The translations under genes and the position numbers were made by a program. DNA of 64,000 nucleotides, taken from assembly GCF_030116705.1 (NCBI RefSeq), contig NZ_JAOTIK010000002.1, forward strand, positions 496,001-560,000. Direction: 5' to 3'. A model generated the notes under the pieces. It was not told where the DNA came from. It made no database searches and saw only the letters and a list, made by a program, of their open reading frames with translations. The DNA comes from Streptomyces sp. ML-6 (lineage in GTDB: Bacteria; Actinomycetota; Actinomycetes; Streptomycetales; Streptomycetaceae). How positions within the stretch are numbered: position 1 is the first letter of the stretch; each line of letters starts with the position of its first letter. Below are positions 25,283 through 37,700 of this stretch, one piece after another.

Positions 25283-26758
25283 ATGAGACGACGCAGCTTC
25301 CTGGCCCTGACCGGACTCGCGGGACTGGCCCTGACCGGATGCGGCGGCGCGGAGGGGAACGAGGGCACCCTCTCGTTCCGCAATCCGTTGCACATCCCGC
25401 CGGTCCTCGACCCCCCGCCCGGCCCCGACGGGGTGCGGCGCTTCGCGCTGCGTCTGCAGGAGGGGCGCAGCGAGCTGCTGCCCGGCAGGCGGGCCAGGAC
25501 CTGGGGCGTCAACGGCGCCCACCTCGGCCCCACGCTCCGGGCCCGGCGCGGCAACCGCGTCGCGATGTCCGTGACCAACGCGCTGGGCGAGGCCAGCACC
25601 CTGCACTGGCACGGCATGCGGCTGCCCGCGGTGATGGACGGCGGCCCGCACCAGATGGTGGAACCGGGCGCCACCTGGTCCCCCGAGTGGACCGTCGACC
25701 AGCCCGCCGCCACCACCTGGTACCACCCTCACCCGCACGGCAGGACCGCCGTCCACGTCTACCGGGGGCTCGCCGGGATGTTCCTCCTCGACGACAGGAC
25801 CGACGGCACCGACGGCATCGGCGAGGCCGACGGCCCCGGGCTGCCCCGTGCGTACGGGAAGGACGACGTCCCCCTGATCATCCAGGACCGGAAGTTCACC
25901 GAGGACGGCGAGCTGGACGAGGACTTCGGCGGCACGTTCGGGCCGCTCGGCGACGACGTCCTGATCAACGGCACCTACGCCCCGTTCTTCCGGGTGACGA
26001 CGAGCCGGGTGCGGTTCCGGCTGCTCAACGGCTCCAACGCGCACGTCTTCACCGTCGGTTTCGCGGACGAACGGGAGTTCCACGTGGTGGCGGGCGACGC
26101 CGGACTGCTCTCCCGGCCGGTCGCGGTGCGCCGGCTCCGGATCAGCCCCGGCGAGCGTTTCGAGATCGTCGCCTCCTTCGAGGCCGGTGAGAACGTCCTG
26201 CTCAAGGGTTTCCCGGGCGGGGACGAGATCGAGGAGGGCAGCTACGACCTGCTGAAGCTGACGGCCGCCCCGCGGCTCGCCCCCTCCGCCCCGCTGCCCG
26301 CCCGGCTCGCGGCCCTCGCCCCGCCCGCCGAGGGGGACCGCACCCGCACTTTCACGCTGTACGGCTCGCACATCAACGGCGAGCCCATGGACATGGCCCG
26401 GATCGACGAGGTCGTACCGGCGGGTGCCCGTGAGATCTGGGAGCTGGACAACATCACCTTCTCCCACAACTTCCACATCCACGAGGTCGTCTTCCGGGTA
26501 CTCGACATCGACGGGGAGCGGCCGCCGGCACATCTGCGCGGCCCGAAGGACACCGTCTACGTCCCCGGCAAGACGAAGGTCCGGTTGGCCGTCGAGTTCG
26601 GCCGCCACATCGATCCGAGGACCCCGTACATGTACCACTGCCACATCCTCAAGCACGAGGACAAGGGCATGATGGGGCAGTTCGTCATCGTGCCCCCGGG
26701 CACCGAGGACACCACCCCGCGCCGCCTGGCCCCGAGCGGCCACACCGGTCACCACTGA
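25283..26758 (+). CDS. Multicopper oxidase, Tat-exported lipoprotein
   Basis: A 491-residue oxidase of the CotA/bilirubin-oxidase group. The N terminus MRRRSFLALTGLAGLALTGC has both a twin-arginine motif and a lipobox (LTGC, Cys near residue 20), so it should be folded before export and anchored to the membrane. Copper-site motifs are complete: HWHGM (type 2/3), TWYHPHPHG, HNFHIHEV and, at the C terminus, YHCHILKHEDKGMM with the type-1 Cys and Met. The reaction is four-electron reduction of O2 with oxidation of phenols, Cu(I) or other metals. AGGA lies 9 nt before the ATG at 25283. The frame is open to 24962, but that part overlaps the kinase start. Confidence 0.9.
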   Translation: MRRRSFLALTGLAGLALTGCGGAEGNEGTLSFRNPLHIPPVLDPPPGPDGVRRFALRLQEGRSELLPGRRARTWGVNGAHLGPTLRARRGNRVAMSVTNALGEASTLHWHGMRLPAVMDGGPHQMVEPGATWSPEWTVDQPAATTWYHPHPHGRTAVHVYRGLAGMFLLDDRTDGTDGIGEADGPGLPRAYGKDDVPLIIQDRKFTEDGELDEDFGGTFGPLGDDVLINGTYAPFFRVTTSRVRFRLLNGSNAHVFTVGFADEREFHVVAGDAGLLSRPVAVRRLRISPGERFEIVASFEAGENVLLKGFPGGDEIEEGSYDLLKLTAAPRLAPSAPLPARLAALAPPAEGDRTRTFTLYGSHINGEPMDMARIDEVVPAGAREIWELDNITFSHNFHIHEVVFRVLDIDGERPPAHLRGPKDTVYVPGKTKVRLAVEFGRHIDPRTPYMYHCHILKHEDKGMMGQFVIVPPGTEDTTPRRLAPSGHTGHH

Positions 26759-26822
26759 CCGCGGTCCGGGCGGCCCCTCATGGCCGGGGCCGGGCGTGGC
26801 GGTGGCCCGGTCGGGGCTCCGG

Positions 26823-26906
26823 CCGATCCGTGCCAGTGGCACTTCCGGGCACCGGGCGGGCACGGTGCGGGATATCGTCCGGGAGCCGCCGCCGAACGGC
26901 GGCGGG
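26823..26906 (+). promoter_or_regulatory. Shared regulatory element, copy A
   Basis: An approximately 84-bp block nearly repeated at 50981-51060. It opens with a perfect palindrome, GTGCCAGTGGCAC (26830-26842). A GATATC at 26871 lies 41 nt from the palindrome, and a hairpin GCCGCCG-ccgaa-CGGCGGC closes it. The first 34 nt are identical to copy B. It sits upstream of the proline racemase-family gene. Confidence 0.75.
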
Positions 26907-26986
26907 GGAGCGGCGCGGCCCGCCCGGACGACCTCGCCGGGCCCGGGGGCCGGCGCGGCATCGGCGTCCGGACCGAGGAGGACCTC

Positions 26987-28006
26987 TTGACCATCCGCCA
27001 GGTACGCACCGTCGACTACCACACCGGGGGCGAACCGTTCCGGATCGTCCCCGAGCCGCCGGCCGCCATCGAGGGGGCCACCGTCGCCGAGCGCCGGACG
27101 TTCGCCATCGGCGACCCCGACGTGGACGGCCTGCGCAGGCTGCTGTGCCTCGAACCCCGCGGGCACGCCGACATGTACGGCGGGTTCATCACCCCGCCCG
27201 ACGACGAGGGCGCCCACTTCGGCGTGCTGTTCTGGCACAAGGACGGCTTCTCGACGGCCTGCGGCCACGGCTCCATCGCGCTCGCCGTCTGGGCCGTGCG
27301 GACCGGCCGCGTCACCCGTGATCCCTCCGGCGTCACCACGGTCGTCATCGACGTGCCCTCGGGCCGGGTCACCCTGCGCGTGCGCACCGAGGGCGAGCGG
27401 ATCACCGGGGTCGACTTCGTCAACGTCCCCGGCTACCGGCTCGCCGAACGCGTCACCGTCGCCACGTCCCGCGGGGACGTCCTCGTCGACGTCGCCTACG
27501 GCGGTGCCATCTACGCGCACCTGGACGCGGCCGGTGCGGGGCTGGCCGTCACCCCCGAGCACTACGCCGACCTCATCGCGATCGGGCGCGAGGTCAAGTG
27601 GGCGCTGAACGACACCGAGTACGCCCGGCACCCCGTCGACGACCGCCTCAGCGGCATCTACGGCACCATCCTGTACGACGATCTCGGCGACGACGAGGAC
27701 GGCAACCCGCACCAGCGCAACGTCACCGTCTTCGCCGACGGCCAGGTCGACCGTTCCCCGTGCGGCTCCGGCACCTGTTCCCGTGTCGCGGTGCTCGCGG
27801 CGACCGGTCGCCTCGAACCGGGCCGGACCCTCGTCCACGACTCGATCGTCGGCACCCGCTTCCACGCGCGGATCGTCGAGGAGCTGACCGTCCACGGCCG
27901 CCCCGCCGTCGTCGCGGAGGTCACGGGGACGGCGTACCGGACCGGCGAGCACCTCTTCGAACTCGATCCCGCGGACGGGCTCGGCACCGGTTTCGTCCTG
28001 CGGTAG
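26987..28006 (+). CDS. Proline racemase / hydroxyproline 2-epimerase family
   Basis: A 339-residue enzyme of the proline racemase fold. The TTG start at 26987 is chosen for GAGGAGGACC just before it, and the product opens TIRQVRTVDYHTGGEPFRIV as expected. Both catalytic cysteines are present: Cys in FSTACGHGSIA near residue 90, and Cys in DRSPCGSGTCSR near residue 260. Two Cys point to racemase or 4-hydroxyproline 2-epimerase activity, because trans-3-hydroxyproline dehydratases carry Thr at the second site. The upstream block is shared with a Xaa-Pro aminopeptidase gene at 51163, which suggests joint control of proline or peptide use. Confidence 0.88.
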   Translation: MTIRQVRTVDYHTGGEPFRIVPEPPAAIEGATVAERRTFAIGDPDVDGLRRLLCLEPRGHADMYGGFITPPDDEGAHFGVLFWHKDGFSTACGHGSIALAVWAVRTGRVTRDPSGVTTVVIDVPSGRVTLRVRTEGERITGVDFVNVPGYRLAERVTVATSRGDVLVDVAYGGAIYAHLDAAGAGLAVTPEHYADLIAIGREVKWALNDTEYARHPVDDRLSGIYGTILYDDLGDDEDGNPHQRNVTVFADGQVDRSPCGSGTCSRVAVLAATGRLEPGRTLVHDSIVGTRFHARIVEELTVHGRPAVVAEVTGTAYRTGEHLFELDPADGLGTGFVLR

Positions 28007-28087
28007 CCGACCGACCCGGGCGGGTGCGTACGACGGGCGGCGCGAAGGGACCGGCGGTACGGGCCCTTCGCGCCGTTCCCTTCGCGG

Positions 28088-28750
28088 TCACCTGCCTCCT
28101 CGGCCGGCTTCGGCCGCGCGTGCCCGGACGCGGCGGCGGACCCCGCGCAGCCAGACGTGGCGGATGCCGCCGCTGCCGGCCCGGATGAGCAGCCAGTACG
28201 CGGCGAACAGCCGTCGCGCCCGCCGGTCGGTGCAGCGCACCCGGGTCTCGGTGGTCAGCACTCCGTCGGAGAACCGGAAGTCGAAGGAGGTCAGGATGTG
28301 CGCGGGCGCCTCGAAGTCGCGGAACTCCTTCGCCGGGTCGTCCCCCATGGGGACGATGGGCTGCTTGCGCGAGATGCGCTGGATCCCGCCGATCACCAGC
28401 TGGCTCTCGGAGCGGTGCAGCATCCGGAAGCCGTTGTCCAGGAACATGTCGAGCACCCGGCCGTCCTTGGGGAAGGGCGTACGGCCCAGCCCCGCCAGGA
28501 GCATGACCAGGCGGAAGCTCGGCACCTCGCCCCAGGTCAGGCCGTCGGCCGCGTCGATCACCGCGGCCGCGGGGGCGTCCACCCGCAGCCGGTGGCGCTC
28601 GCCGCGGTCCCAGCGCGGGACGAGCCGGTCCAGGACGGGCCGCTCCGGCCCGTCCGCGGAGCCCCTCGCCGGGGGGCCGGCCGGGTCGCCGGTGCCGCCC
28701 GCGGCGGGGTGTCCGCCGCCGGTTCCGGTGTCCTGCGGACGCTCGTTCAT
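28088..28750 (-). CDS. START/SRPBCC-like hypothetical protein at end of NRPS operon
   Basis: A 220-residue protein. A disordered Gly/Pro/Asp-rich N terminus (to about 45) is followed by a mixed alpha/beta domain and a long C-terminal helix ending in LFAAYWLLIRAGSGGIRHVW. That closing pattern (YWxxIRxGSGxIR) is typical of small actinobacterial SRPBCC-like proteins as I know them. The ATG overlaps the stop of NRPS-B by 4 nt (ATGA), so it should be made with the synthetase. A lipid- or product-binding role, or a tailoring role, is inference. No catalytic motif seen. Confidence 0.65.
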   Translation of the reverse strand: MNERPQDTGTGGGHPAAGGTGDPAGPPARGSADGPERPVLDRLVPRWDRGERHRLRVDAPAAAVIDAADGLTWGEVPSFRLVMLLAGLGRTPFPKDGRVLDMFLDNGFRMLHRSESQLVIGGIQRISRKQPIVPMGDDPAKEFRDFEAPAHILTSFDFRFSDGVLTTETRVRCTDRRARRLFAAYWLLIRAGSGGIRHVWLRGVRRRVRARAAEAGRGGR

Positions 28751-31700
28751 GACTGGCCTTCCTCGTCGGTGCCGTTGCTGGTGCCGAGCCGTTCCGCGAG
28801 CAGCCGGCCGATGGCGGCCAGCGGCTCGGGGGCCGTCATCTCGCTGTGCCGACAGTTGAGTTGGCGGATCTCGATGGTGCCGCCAACGTACGGCAGCCAG
28901 TCGTCGACGTGCAGGCCCGCCCGCTCCACCGTGGCGACGAAGAAGAGCATGTCGCTCTCCAGCCGCCGGGGCCGGGCGTCCGCCGCGAGCCGCATGTTGT
29001 TCACCATCACCCGGCTCATCGCGGCGACGTGCTGCTCGGTGAGGTCCGCCAGGCTGCTGTGGCCCTGTCGCAGGACCTCCACCACCCCGGCCGCCGTCAG
29101 CGGCCCCTCCCCCGCCGCCGCACGGTCCTGGCCGACGAAGTCGAGCATCATCTCCAGGACCTGCGCGGGCTCGGTGACCGGCTCGTACTCGCCCTCGTAG
29201 GGGTGCGGGTAGGCGTCCATCATGGCCAGCAGGCCGACCTCCTCGCCGGCCTCCCGGAGCTGGACGGCGATCTCCTGCGCGACGATGCCGCCGAAGGACC
29301 AGCCCAGGAGATGGTAGGGGCCGGCGGGCCGGACCTTGCGGATCTGCTCGACGTAGTCGGCGGCCATCTCCGCGACGGTCGCCGGCAGTGCGTCCGGCTC
29401 GGTCAGGCCCCGGGCCTGCACCGCGTACACGGGGTGGCCCGCCAGCTCGGGCAGCAGCCCCGAGTACGGCCAGCCCAGGCCCGCGCCCGGGTGGACGCAG
29501 AACACCGGTTCCCGCTCGCCCGCCGCGCGCAGCGGGAAGACCACCGCCAGCGAGGTGTCGGCGCGGCCGGAGCCGTCGAGGCGGGCCACCAGCGCCGCCG
29601 GGGTCGGTGCCTCGAACAGTGCCCGTACCGAGAGTTCGCAGCCGAACGTCTCGCGGACCCGGACCATCAGGCCCGCCGCGAGCAGGGAGTTGCCGCCGGT
29701 CTCGAAGAACTGGTCGTCCGCGCCGACCTCCGGGACCCCGAGCGCCCGCGCGAACAGTTCGCACATCACGCGCTCGGCCTCGGTCGACGGTACCCGGCCG
29801 TCCCCGGTCCCGGCCCCGGGTGCGGGCAGTGCGCGCCGGTCGACCTTGCCGGTCGCGGTCACCGGCAGCGCGTCCAGGGCGACGACGGCCGAGGGCACCA
29901 TGTAGGCGGGCAGTGTGCGGGCGGCGGCCTCCCGCAGGTCCGGGCGCCGCTCGACGGGCAGTGCCGGGTCGAACACCGCGTACGCGACCAGGCGCTTGTC
30001 ACCGGCACGGTCCTCGCGCACCTGGACCGTCACCTGGCGGACCGCCTCGACCCGGCCGAGCACGGCCTCGACCTCTCCCGGCTCGATGCGGAAGCCGCGG
30101 ACCTTCACCTGGTCGTCGGCCCGGCCGACGAACACCAGCTCCCCGCGCACATTCCACCGCACCACGTCGCCGGTCCGGTACATCCGGCGGCCCGTCGGGT
30201 CGTACGGGTCGGCCACGAACCGCTCGGCCGTCGGACCGGGCCGGTCCAGGTAGCCGCGGGCCACGCCCGCGCCCGCCAGGTACAGCTCGCCCGGCGCGCC
30301 GATCGGGGCGGGGCGCAGGGCGGAGTCCAGGACGTAGGCGCGCATGTTGTCCAGCGGGCGCCCGATCGGCAGGACGCGGCCGATGTCCTCGGTCATGGCG
30401 ATCCGGTGCAGGGTCGCGAACGTGGTCGTCTCGGTGGGCCCGTAGGCGTGGCTGAACACGGTGCCCGGGCAGTGTTCGAGGAGTCTGCGCACGCTCTCGG
30501 CGGGGACCGAGTCGCCGCCCGAGATCACCTCCCGGACTCCGGCGAGGGCTTCCGGGTGCTCCTGCACCAGCAGCCGGAACAGTCCGGAGGTGAGGAACGT
30601 GGTGTCGATCCGCTCCCCCAGCAACACGTCCCGCAGGTCGGTCAGGTCCAGTTCGCCGTGGGGGGCCAGCACCGCCGTCCCGCCGGACAGCAGCGGTGCC
30701 CAGATCTCGAAGGTGGCCGCGTCGAACGCCTGCGGCGAGTGCACCAGGACCCGCCCGCGCGCGATCGGGGCGATCGCGCGGTCGTAGGCGAGCGCGATGA
30801 TGTCGGCGTGCGTGACGGCGACGCCCTTGGGCTCGCCGGTCGAGCCGGAGGTGTGCATCACGTACGCGAGCCGGTCGGCCCGCATCGGCACCCCGAGGTC
30901 GTAGTGCGCGCCGTCCACCCCCTCGTCCACGCGCAGGACCCGGGCCCCGTGCTCGAAGCCGACGTCCGCGTGCGCCGCGTCCACCAGCAGCATCCGGGCC
31001 CCGGTGTCCGCCATGACGCGCCGGGACCGTTCCACGGGGTAGCGGTCGTCCAGCGGGACGTACGCGCCGCCCGCCTTCAGCACCGCGAGCAGCGACACCA
31101 CGAGATCCACGGACCGGTCCTGCAGCACCGCGACCCGGTCGCCCGCGCCGACGCCCGTCGAGCGCAGCCGGTGGGCCAGCGCGTTGGCGCGGAGGTTGAG
31201 TTCGCGGTAGGAGGTGTCGCGGCCGTCGCAGCGCACCGCGACAGCGCCGGGCGTGCGCAGTACCTGCTGGGCGAACGTGTCGTGGACCGTGCCCGCCGGC
31301 GGCAGTTCGATGGTGGTGGCGTTGAAGCCGTACAGCAGCCGGTCGCGCTCGCCGTCCACGAGCAGGTCGAGGGCGGCCACCGGGGTTTCGGGCCGTTCGG
31401 CGATCCGGGTGAGGGCGCGGATCAGGCGGGCGACCAGGTCCCGTGCCTCGGCCTCGCCGTACAGGTCGGACCGGTAGCCCAGGCGCAGGCGCAGTTCCTC
31501 GCCGGGGAGTCCGGCCAGGGTCAGCGGGTAGTGGGTGGCGTCCCGGCCGTCCACGGCGTCGATGGTGAGCCCGGGGACCGGTTCGCGCATCGCCTCGGCG
31601 TCGAGCGGATAGTTCTCGAGGACCGTGATCGTGTCGAACAGCGGTGCGTAACCGGTGAGTTGCTGGATCTCCGTGAGGCCGATGTGCTGGTGGTCGAGGA

Positions 31701-34700
31701 GTTCGGCCTGCTGTGCCTGGAGACGGCCGAGCAGGTCGCCCAGGGTCTCGGTCGGCTCGATCCGTACCCGTACCGGCAGCGTGTTGATGAACAGGCCGAC
31801 CATCGACTCGATGCCCGGGATCTCGGCGGGCCGCCCGGAGACGGTGCCGCCGAACACCACGTCGTCCCGCCCGGACAGGGCGGCGAGCAGCAGCCCCCAG
31901 GCGCCCTGGAGGACGGTGCTGAGCGTCACTCCCAGTTCGCGGGCGCGGGCGGTCAGCGCGTCGGTCAGCCCGGTGGTGATGCCGACGATCACCTGCTCGG
32001 GCACCGCGCTCCGGCCGGCCGGTCCGGCGGGTGCCAGCACCGTCGGCCCCTCCAGCCCGTCCAGCGTCTTCGCCCAGGCCGTGCGGGCCGCGTCGGTGTC
32101 GCGTCCGGCCACCCAGGACAGGAACTCCCGGTACGGGGTGGGGGCGGGCGGGGCGGCGGCGCCGAGCGTCCGGTGGGCGTAGAGCTGGAACAGCTCGGCG
32201 ACCAGCAGCGGCATGGACCAGCCGTCCAGCAGGATGTGGTGGTTGGTGAGCACGATCCGGTGGCGCCCGTCGGCCAGCCGGATCGCCATCAGCCTGATCA
32301 GCGGCGGCCGGCCGAGGTCGAAGCGGGTGCCGCGGTCGGCGGTCGCGGTCTGCTCGAACCGTTCGGCGGCGTCCTCCTCGCTCAGCCCGCGCAGGTCCAG
32401 CTCCAGCCAGGGGAGTTCGGCCTCGGGGAGGACGACCTGGACCGCGCCGCCGGTCCGCTGGCAGAAGGCGGAGCGCAGGTTGGCGTGCCGGGCGAGCAGG
32501 TCCCGGCCGGCCCCGCGCAGTGCGGCGGTGTCCAGCCGGCCCTCGATGTCGAAGAAGGTCTGGACGATGTAGTCGTCCCGGTCGCCCTCGTCGAAGCCCG
32601 CGTGGAAGAACAGGCCCTCCTGGAGCGGTGCCAGCGGGACGATGTCCACCAGTTCGGGGAACCGGGCCTCGAACGTCTCGATCTCCCGCTGGGTCAGGGA
32701 GACCAGGGGCAGGTCGCCGGGGGTGAGTCCGCCCGCGCCGGGCGCCTCGGCGTGGCGCACCAGGGCGGTCAGCGCCCGTTCCCAGGTGTCGAGCAGGTCG
32801 CGGACGTCCGGCTCGCCGAGCAGGGCCCGGGGCCAGGAGAGGGTGGCGGACAGCCGCGGTCCGTCGGGGTGGTCCTCGGTCAGTGCGTTGATCTGGAGCG
32901 CGTGCGCCAGGGGCAGGTCGCCGTCACCGCCGCCGCCGAGCACGCCCGATTCGGGTGCCGGGGCCCATTCGCCCGGTGTCCCGTCGGTGGTGGAGGGAGC
33001 GGGCAGCCGGCCCAGGTAGTTGAAGGCGATCTGGGGGTGGGCGGCGCGGGCGAGTTCGGCCAGGGGGCCGGAGGTGTCCTCGTTGAGGTGGCGCAGCAGC
33101 CCGTACCCCATGCCGTTGTCGGGCACCGCGTGCAGTTGTTCCTTGATCCGTTTCAGGGCGGCGCCCGCCTCCGGGCCACCGTCCAGCGCGGCCGCGGTGT
33201 CCGTACCGGCCAGGTCCAGCCGGACCGGCCACATGCTGGTGAACCAGCCGACGGTGCGGGAGAGGTCGACGCCGTCGACCACCGGTTCCCGGCCGTGGCC
33301 CTCCAGGTCCACGAGGAGTGCGCCGGCGGGGTCGCCGCCGCGGCGTCGGCGCCAGTCGGCGACGGCCAGGGCGAGGGCGGTGAGCAGTACGTCGTTGGCA
33401 CCGGCCCGGAAGGCGGCGGGGAGCGTGGTCAGCAGCGGTCCGGTCACCTCGGGCGCCAGGGTGAGGGAGAGCGTGTTCGCGGTGCGTGCCACGTCCCGGG
33501 CCGGGTCCAGCGGGAGGTCGGTGAGCTGGGCGTCGGGCTCCGCCAGGGTCCGCTGCCAGAAGGGGAGTTCGTCCGTCCGGGTGCGGGCGGCCTCGGTCAG
33601 GCCCTGGGACCAGCGGCGCAGCGAGGTGGGTACGGGTCCGGGCGCGGGGGTACGGCCGGCGGCCACCGCCTGCCAGGCCTCGGCCAGGTCGGGCAGCAGC
33701 ACCCGCCAGGACACCCCGTCGACGACCAGGTGGTGCAGTACGAGGAGGAGTCGGCCGGGTTCTCCGTCGGGGGTGTCGAACAGGACCGCCTGCGCCATCA
33801 CCCCCTCGTCGGGGGCGAGTCGGTCGCGGGCCGCCGCGGCCTCCCGGTCGAGGTCGGCGAGCGGGGCGCGGCGCAGCAGTGCGGCGGCCTGGACCGTGCC
33901 GCGCGGTGCCACTTCGAGCGACCAGTGTCCGTCCCGGCGGGTCAGTTTCAGCCGCAGGGCGTCGTGGTGGTCGAGCAGCGACTGGAGGACCGTCGCCAGG
34001 GGGCCGCTCTCCAGCCCGGTCGGGGTGGTCAGCAGCATCGACTGGCTGAACCCGTCGACCGGGCCGTCCAGTTCGCGCAGCCAGTGCACGATCGGGGTCA
34101 GCGGCACCTCGCCGATGCCCGCGTCCGGGTGCTCCGCGACGACGGGTGCGCGCTCGGTGTCCGATGCGGCCAGTGCCGCGAGGCCGGCGACGGTCTTCCG
34201 GGTGAAGACGTCGCGCGGGGTGAAGACCAGTCCCTCCTTGCGGGCCCGGCTGACCAGCTGGATGGAGGAGATGCTGTCGCCGCCCACGTCGAAGAAGCTG
34301 TCGTCCACGCCGACCGCGGGCAGTCGCAGCACCTCGGCGAAGAGCCTGCAGAGGGTCTCCTCGGCGGCGGTGCCGGGGCCGCGGCCTCCGGTGGCGGCGG
34401 CGAGGTCGGGGGCGGGCAGCGCCTTGCGGTCCACCTTGCCGTTGGGGGTCAGCGGCAGTGCGTCGAGGGTGACGAACGCGGTCGGCACCATGTACTCCGG
34501 CAACCGGTCGCGCACCAGCTCACGGACGCCTCCGGCGAGATCGCGGACGGTCACCGGGGTGTTGGCGTACGCCGTCGGGCCGTCGGAGGGGGCCGGGCAG
34601 GTGCCGTGGAGGGGCCGGCCGGCCGACGCGTCGGCGACCAGCACCACGTCGAAGGAGTCCAGCGCCTCGGGCCCGGAGCAGGTGGGGTGGGCCCGGTAGC

Positions 34701-37700
34701 CGTGCCGGGCGGCCAGGGCGCGGAAGGCGTCCGGTTCGATCGCGGCCGGTCCTTCGGTGAGGGCGCGGCGCACCTCCTCGGCGTCGGCCCCCGCGTCCAG
34801 CGCGCGCATCGCGGAGACCTCGGGGGCGGTCCGGGCGTTGGGCACGGCGGTCACCCGGAGCAGTTCGGGGCCGTCGGCGAGCCGGGCGGCGACCTCCTCG
34901 ACGTCGTGCACCTCCGTGCCCCAGGCGACGGCGGGGGCGTCGGCCGCCGACAGGGCGCGCACGGGTTCCTTGCGCAGTACGGCCGCGTACCGGTAGCGGC
35001 TCAGTTCGTTGTGGTACGAGGCGCCCTTGAGCTGGATGTCGACGGCGCCGATGCCGTCGATCACGGACGGCAGCGCGGCGAAGTACTCGGGAGCGAGGAG
35101 CAGTTCGTTCTCGGCCCGGACGCCCCGGTCGACCGCGGTGCGCAGGGCCCCGGCGTCCGTGCCGGGTTCGGCACCGGCCAGCCGGACCCCGGTCTGGAAG
35201 GCGCGCTGGAGGCGCAGGTCCCGGATGTCGCCCGCGTAGACGGCGCCGCCGGGGGCGAGCAGTTCCACGGCCCGGCGCAGTACGTCGGTGAAGTACTCCG
35301 CGTGCGGGAAGTACTGCACCACGGAGTTGATGACGACGGTGTCGAAGTGGCCCCTGGGCAGCCCGTCGAAGTCGTGTGCGGGCTGGGTGCGCAGGGTGAC
35401 CCGGTCGGTGTGCTCGCCCTGCCGTTCCAGGACGCGTTCCAGGTTGTGGATGGCGACCGGGGACAGGTCGGTGCCCCAGTACTCCTCGACGTGCGGCAGC
35501 AGCGGGGCGAGGAGCAGGCCGCTGCCGACGCCGAGTTCCAGGACCCGGCGCGGGCGCAGGGCGCGGATCTGCTCGACGGTGTCGTCGCGCCATGCGCGCA
35601 TGTCGTCGAGCGGAATGGGACGGCCGGTGTAGCTGCTGTTCCAGCCACCGAAGTTCTCGCCGAAGCCGCCTGTCCCGGCGTGCTCGGTGTACATCTTGTC
35701 GTAGAGGTCGGACCATTCGGAGACCGCTTCGAGTTCGGTGGCCTCGTCGCGTTCGGCGGCCGGCACCAGGTAGGCCACCAGCCGTTTGTCGCCCGGCCGG
35801 TCCTCGCGCACCACCACGGCGACCTGGCCGACCTGCGGGCTCCGGGCGATGACGGCCTCGATCTCACCCGGTTCGATGCGGAAGCCGCGGATCTTCACCT
35901 GGTCGTCGGCCCGGCCCAGGTACTCGATCTCGCCCGCGGGGTTCCAGCGGGCGAGGTCACCGGTGCGGTACAGCCGGCCGCCGGGCGGGCCGAAGGGGTC
36001 GGCGACGAAGCGTTCGGCGGTGGCCCCGGGCCGGCCGAGGTAGCCGCGCGCCACCCCCGCGCCGGCGATGTACAGTTCGCCCGCCGCGCCGACCGGTACG
36101 GGGTTCAGTCCGGCGTCCAGCACGTAGACCCGCATGTTGTCCAGCGGGGTGCCGATCGGCACCGAAGCGGGCACCTCGGCGTCCGGCTCCAGACGGTGCC
36201 GGGTGGCGAAGGTGGTGGTCTCGGTGGGCCCGTAGCCGTCCACCAGCACCAGGCCGGGGCAGTGTGCGAAGACCCGTCGGACGGACTCGGCGGGGACGAC
36301 GTCGCCGCCGGTCCACACCTCGAGGACCCCGGCCAGGGCGCCCGGCTTCTCCTCCGCGAGGAGCCGGAACAGGCCCGCGGTCAGCCACAGTCCGGTGACC
36401 CGGTGCCGGGCGATCACCTCTTCCAGGGTCGGGATGTCCAGTTCGGCGGGCGGCGCGACCACGACCTGGCCGCCGGACAGCAGCGGCACCCACAGTTCGT
36501 AGGTGGCGGCGTCGAACGCCTGCGGCGAGTGCAGCAGCACCCGCCGGTGCGCCCCGGTCCCGAACGAGCGGTCCCGGGCCAGCGCGGCGACGTCGCGGTG
36601 GGTCACTCCGACGCCCTTGGGCACCCCGGTGGAGCCGGAGGTGTACATCACGTACGCCAACTGGCCGCTGTGCGGTGCCGGTTCGGGGTCGGTGGTGACG
36701 GCGTCGTCGTGCGGCTCGCCGCCCACCACCAGGGTCACCACGCCGGTGAGGTCCCCGCTCACATGGGCGGCGTCGGCCAGCACGACACCGGTGCCGGTCT
36801 CGCCGAGGATGTGCGTGAGCCGTTCGGTCGGGTAGCGGTCGTCCAGCGGTACGTACGCGCCGCCCGCCTTGAGCACGCCCAGGATCGAGACGATCAGGTC
36901 GACGGAGCGGTCCTGGAGGATCGCCACGGGTTCCTCGGGGCGGATGCGCATCCCGATCAGCCGGTGCGCCAGGGCGTTGGCGCGGGCGTTCAGCTCGGCA
37001 TAGGTGATCTCCTCGTCCCCGAAGCCGACCGCGATCGCGTCGGGGGTGCGGGCGGCCTGCTCCGCGAAGAGTTCCGGCAGCGACCGGTCGGTCAGCTGGT
37101 TCGCGGTGTCGTTCCACTCGTGCAGTACCCGGTGCCGCTCGGCGGGGGCCAGTCCCCGGGCGGCGCCCAGCGGGCGGTCGGGTTCGGTGGCGAAGGCCTC
37201 CAGGAGCCGCCGGGCGCGGTCCGCGACGCCCCGCGCGCTCTCGCCGTCGATCAGGTCGTGGCGGTAGTCGAGGCGCAGGTGCATCCGGCCCTCGACGACC
37301 GCGGCGAAGAAGGTCAGTACGTAGTGTGCGGCGTCGCGCCCCTCCAGGCCGAGGATGCGCAGGTCGTCGCCGATGGTGCCCTGGAGGGCGTCGGGGTCGA
37401 CGGGGTAGTTCTCCAGCACCATGTTGGTGTCGAACAGCTCGCCGGTGCCCACCAGGTTCTGGATGCTGCTGAGCCCCAGGTGCTGGTGCGGGAGCAGGCG
37501 CACCTGCTCGTCCTGGACCCGCCGGAGCAGGTGTGCCAGCGGTTCGTCCGCGCGGGTGCGCACCCGTACCGGCACGGTGTTCACGAAGAGTCCGACCATG
37601 GACTCCATGCCGGGCAGCTCCGGGGGCCGACCGGAGACCGTGGTGCCGAACACCACGTCCTGACTCCCCGTCAATTCGCCTACGAGCACGCCCCACACGC

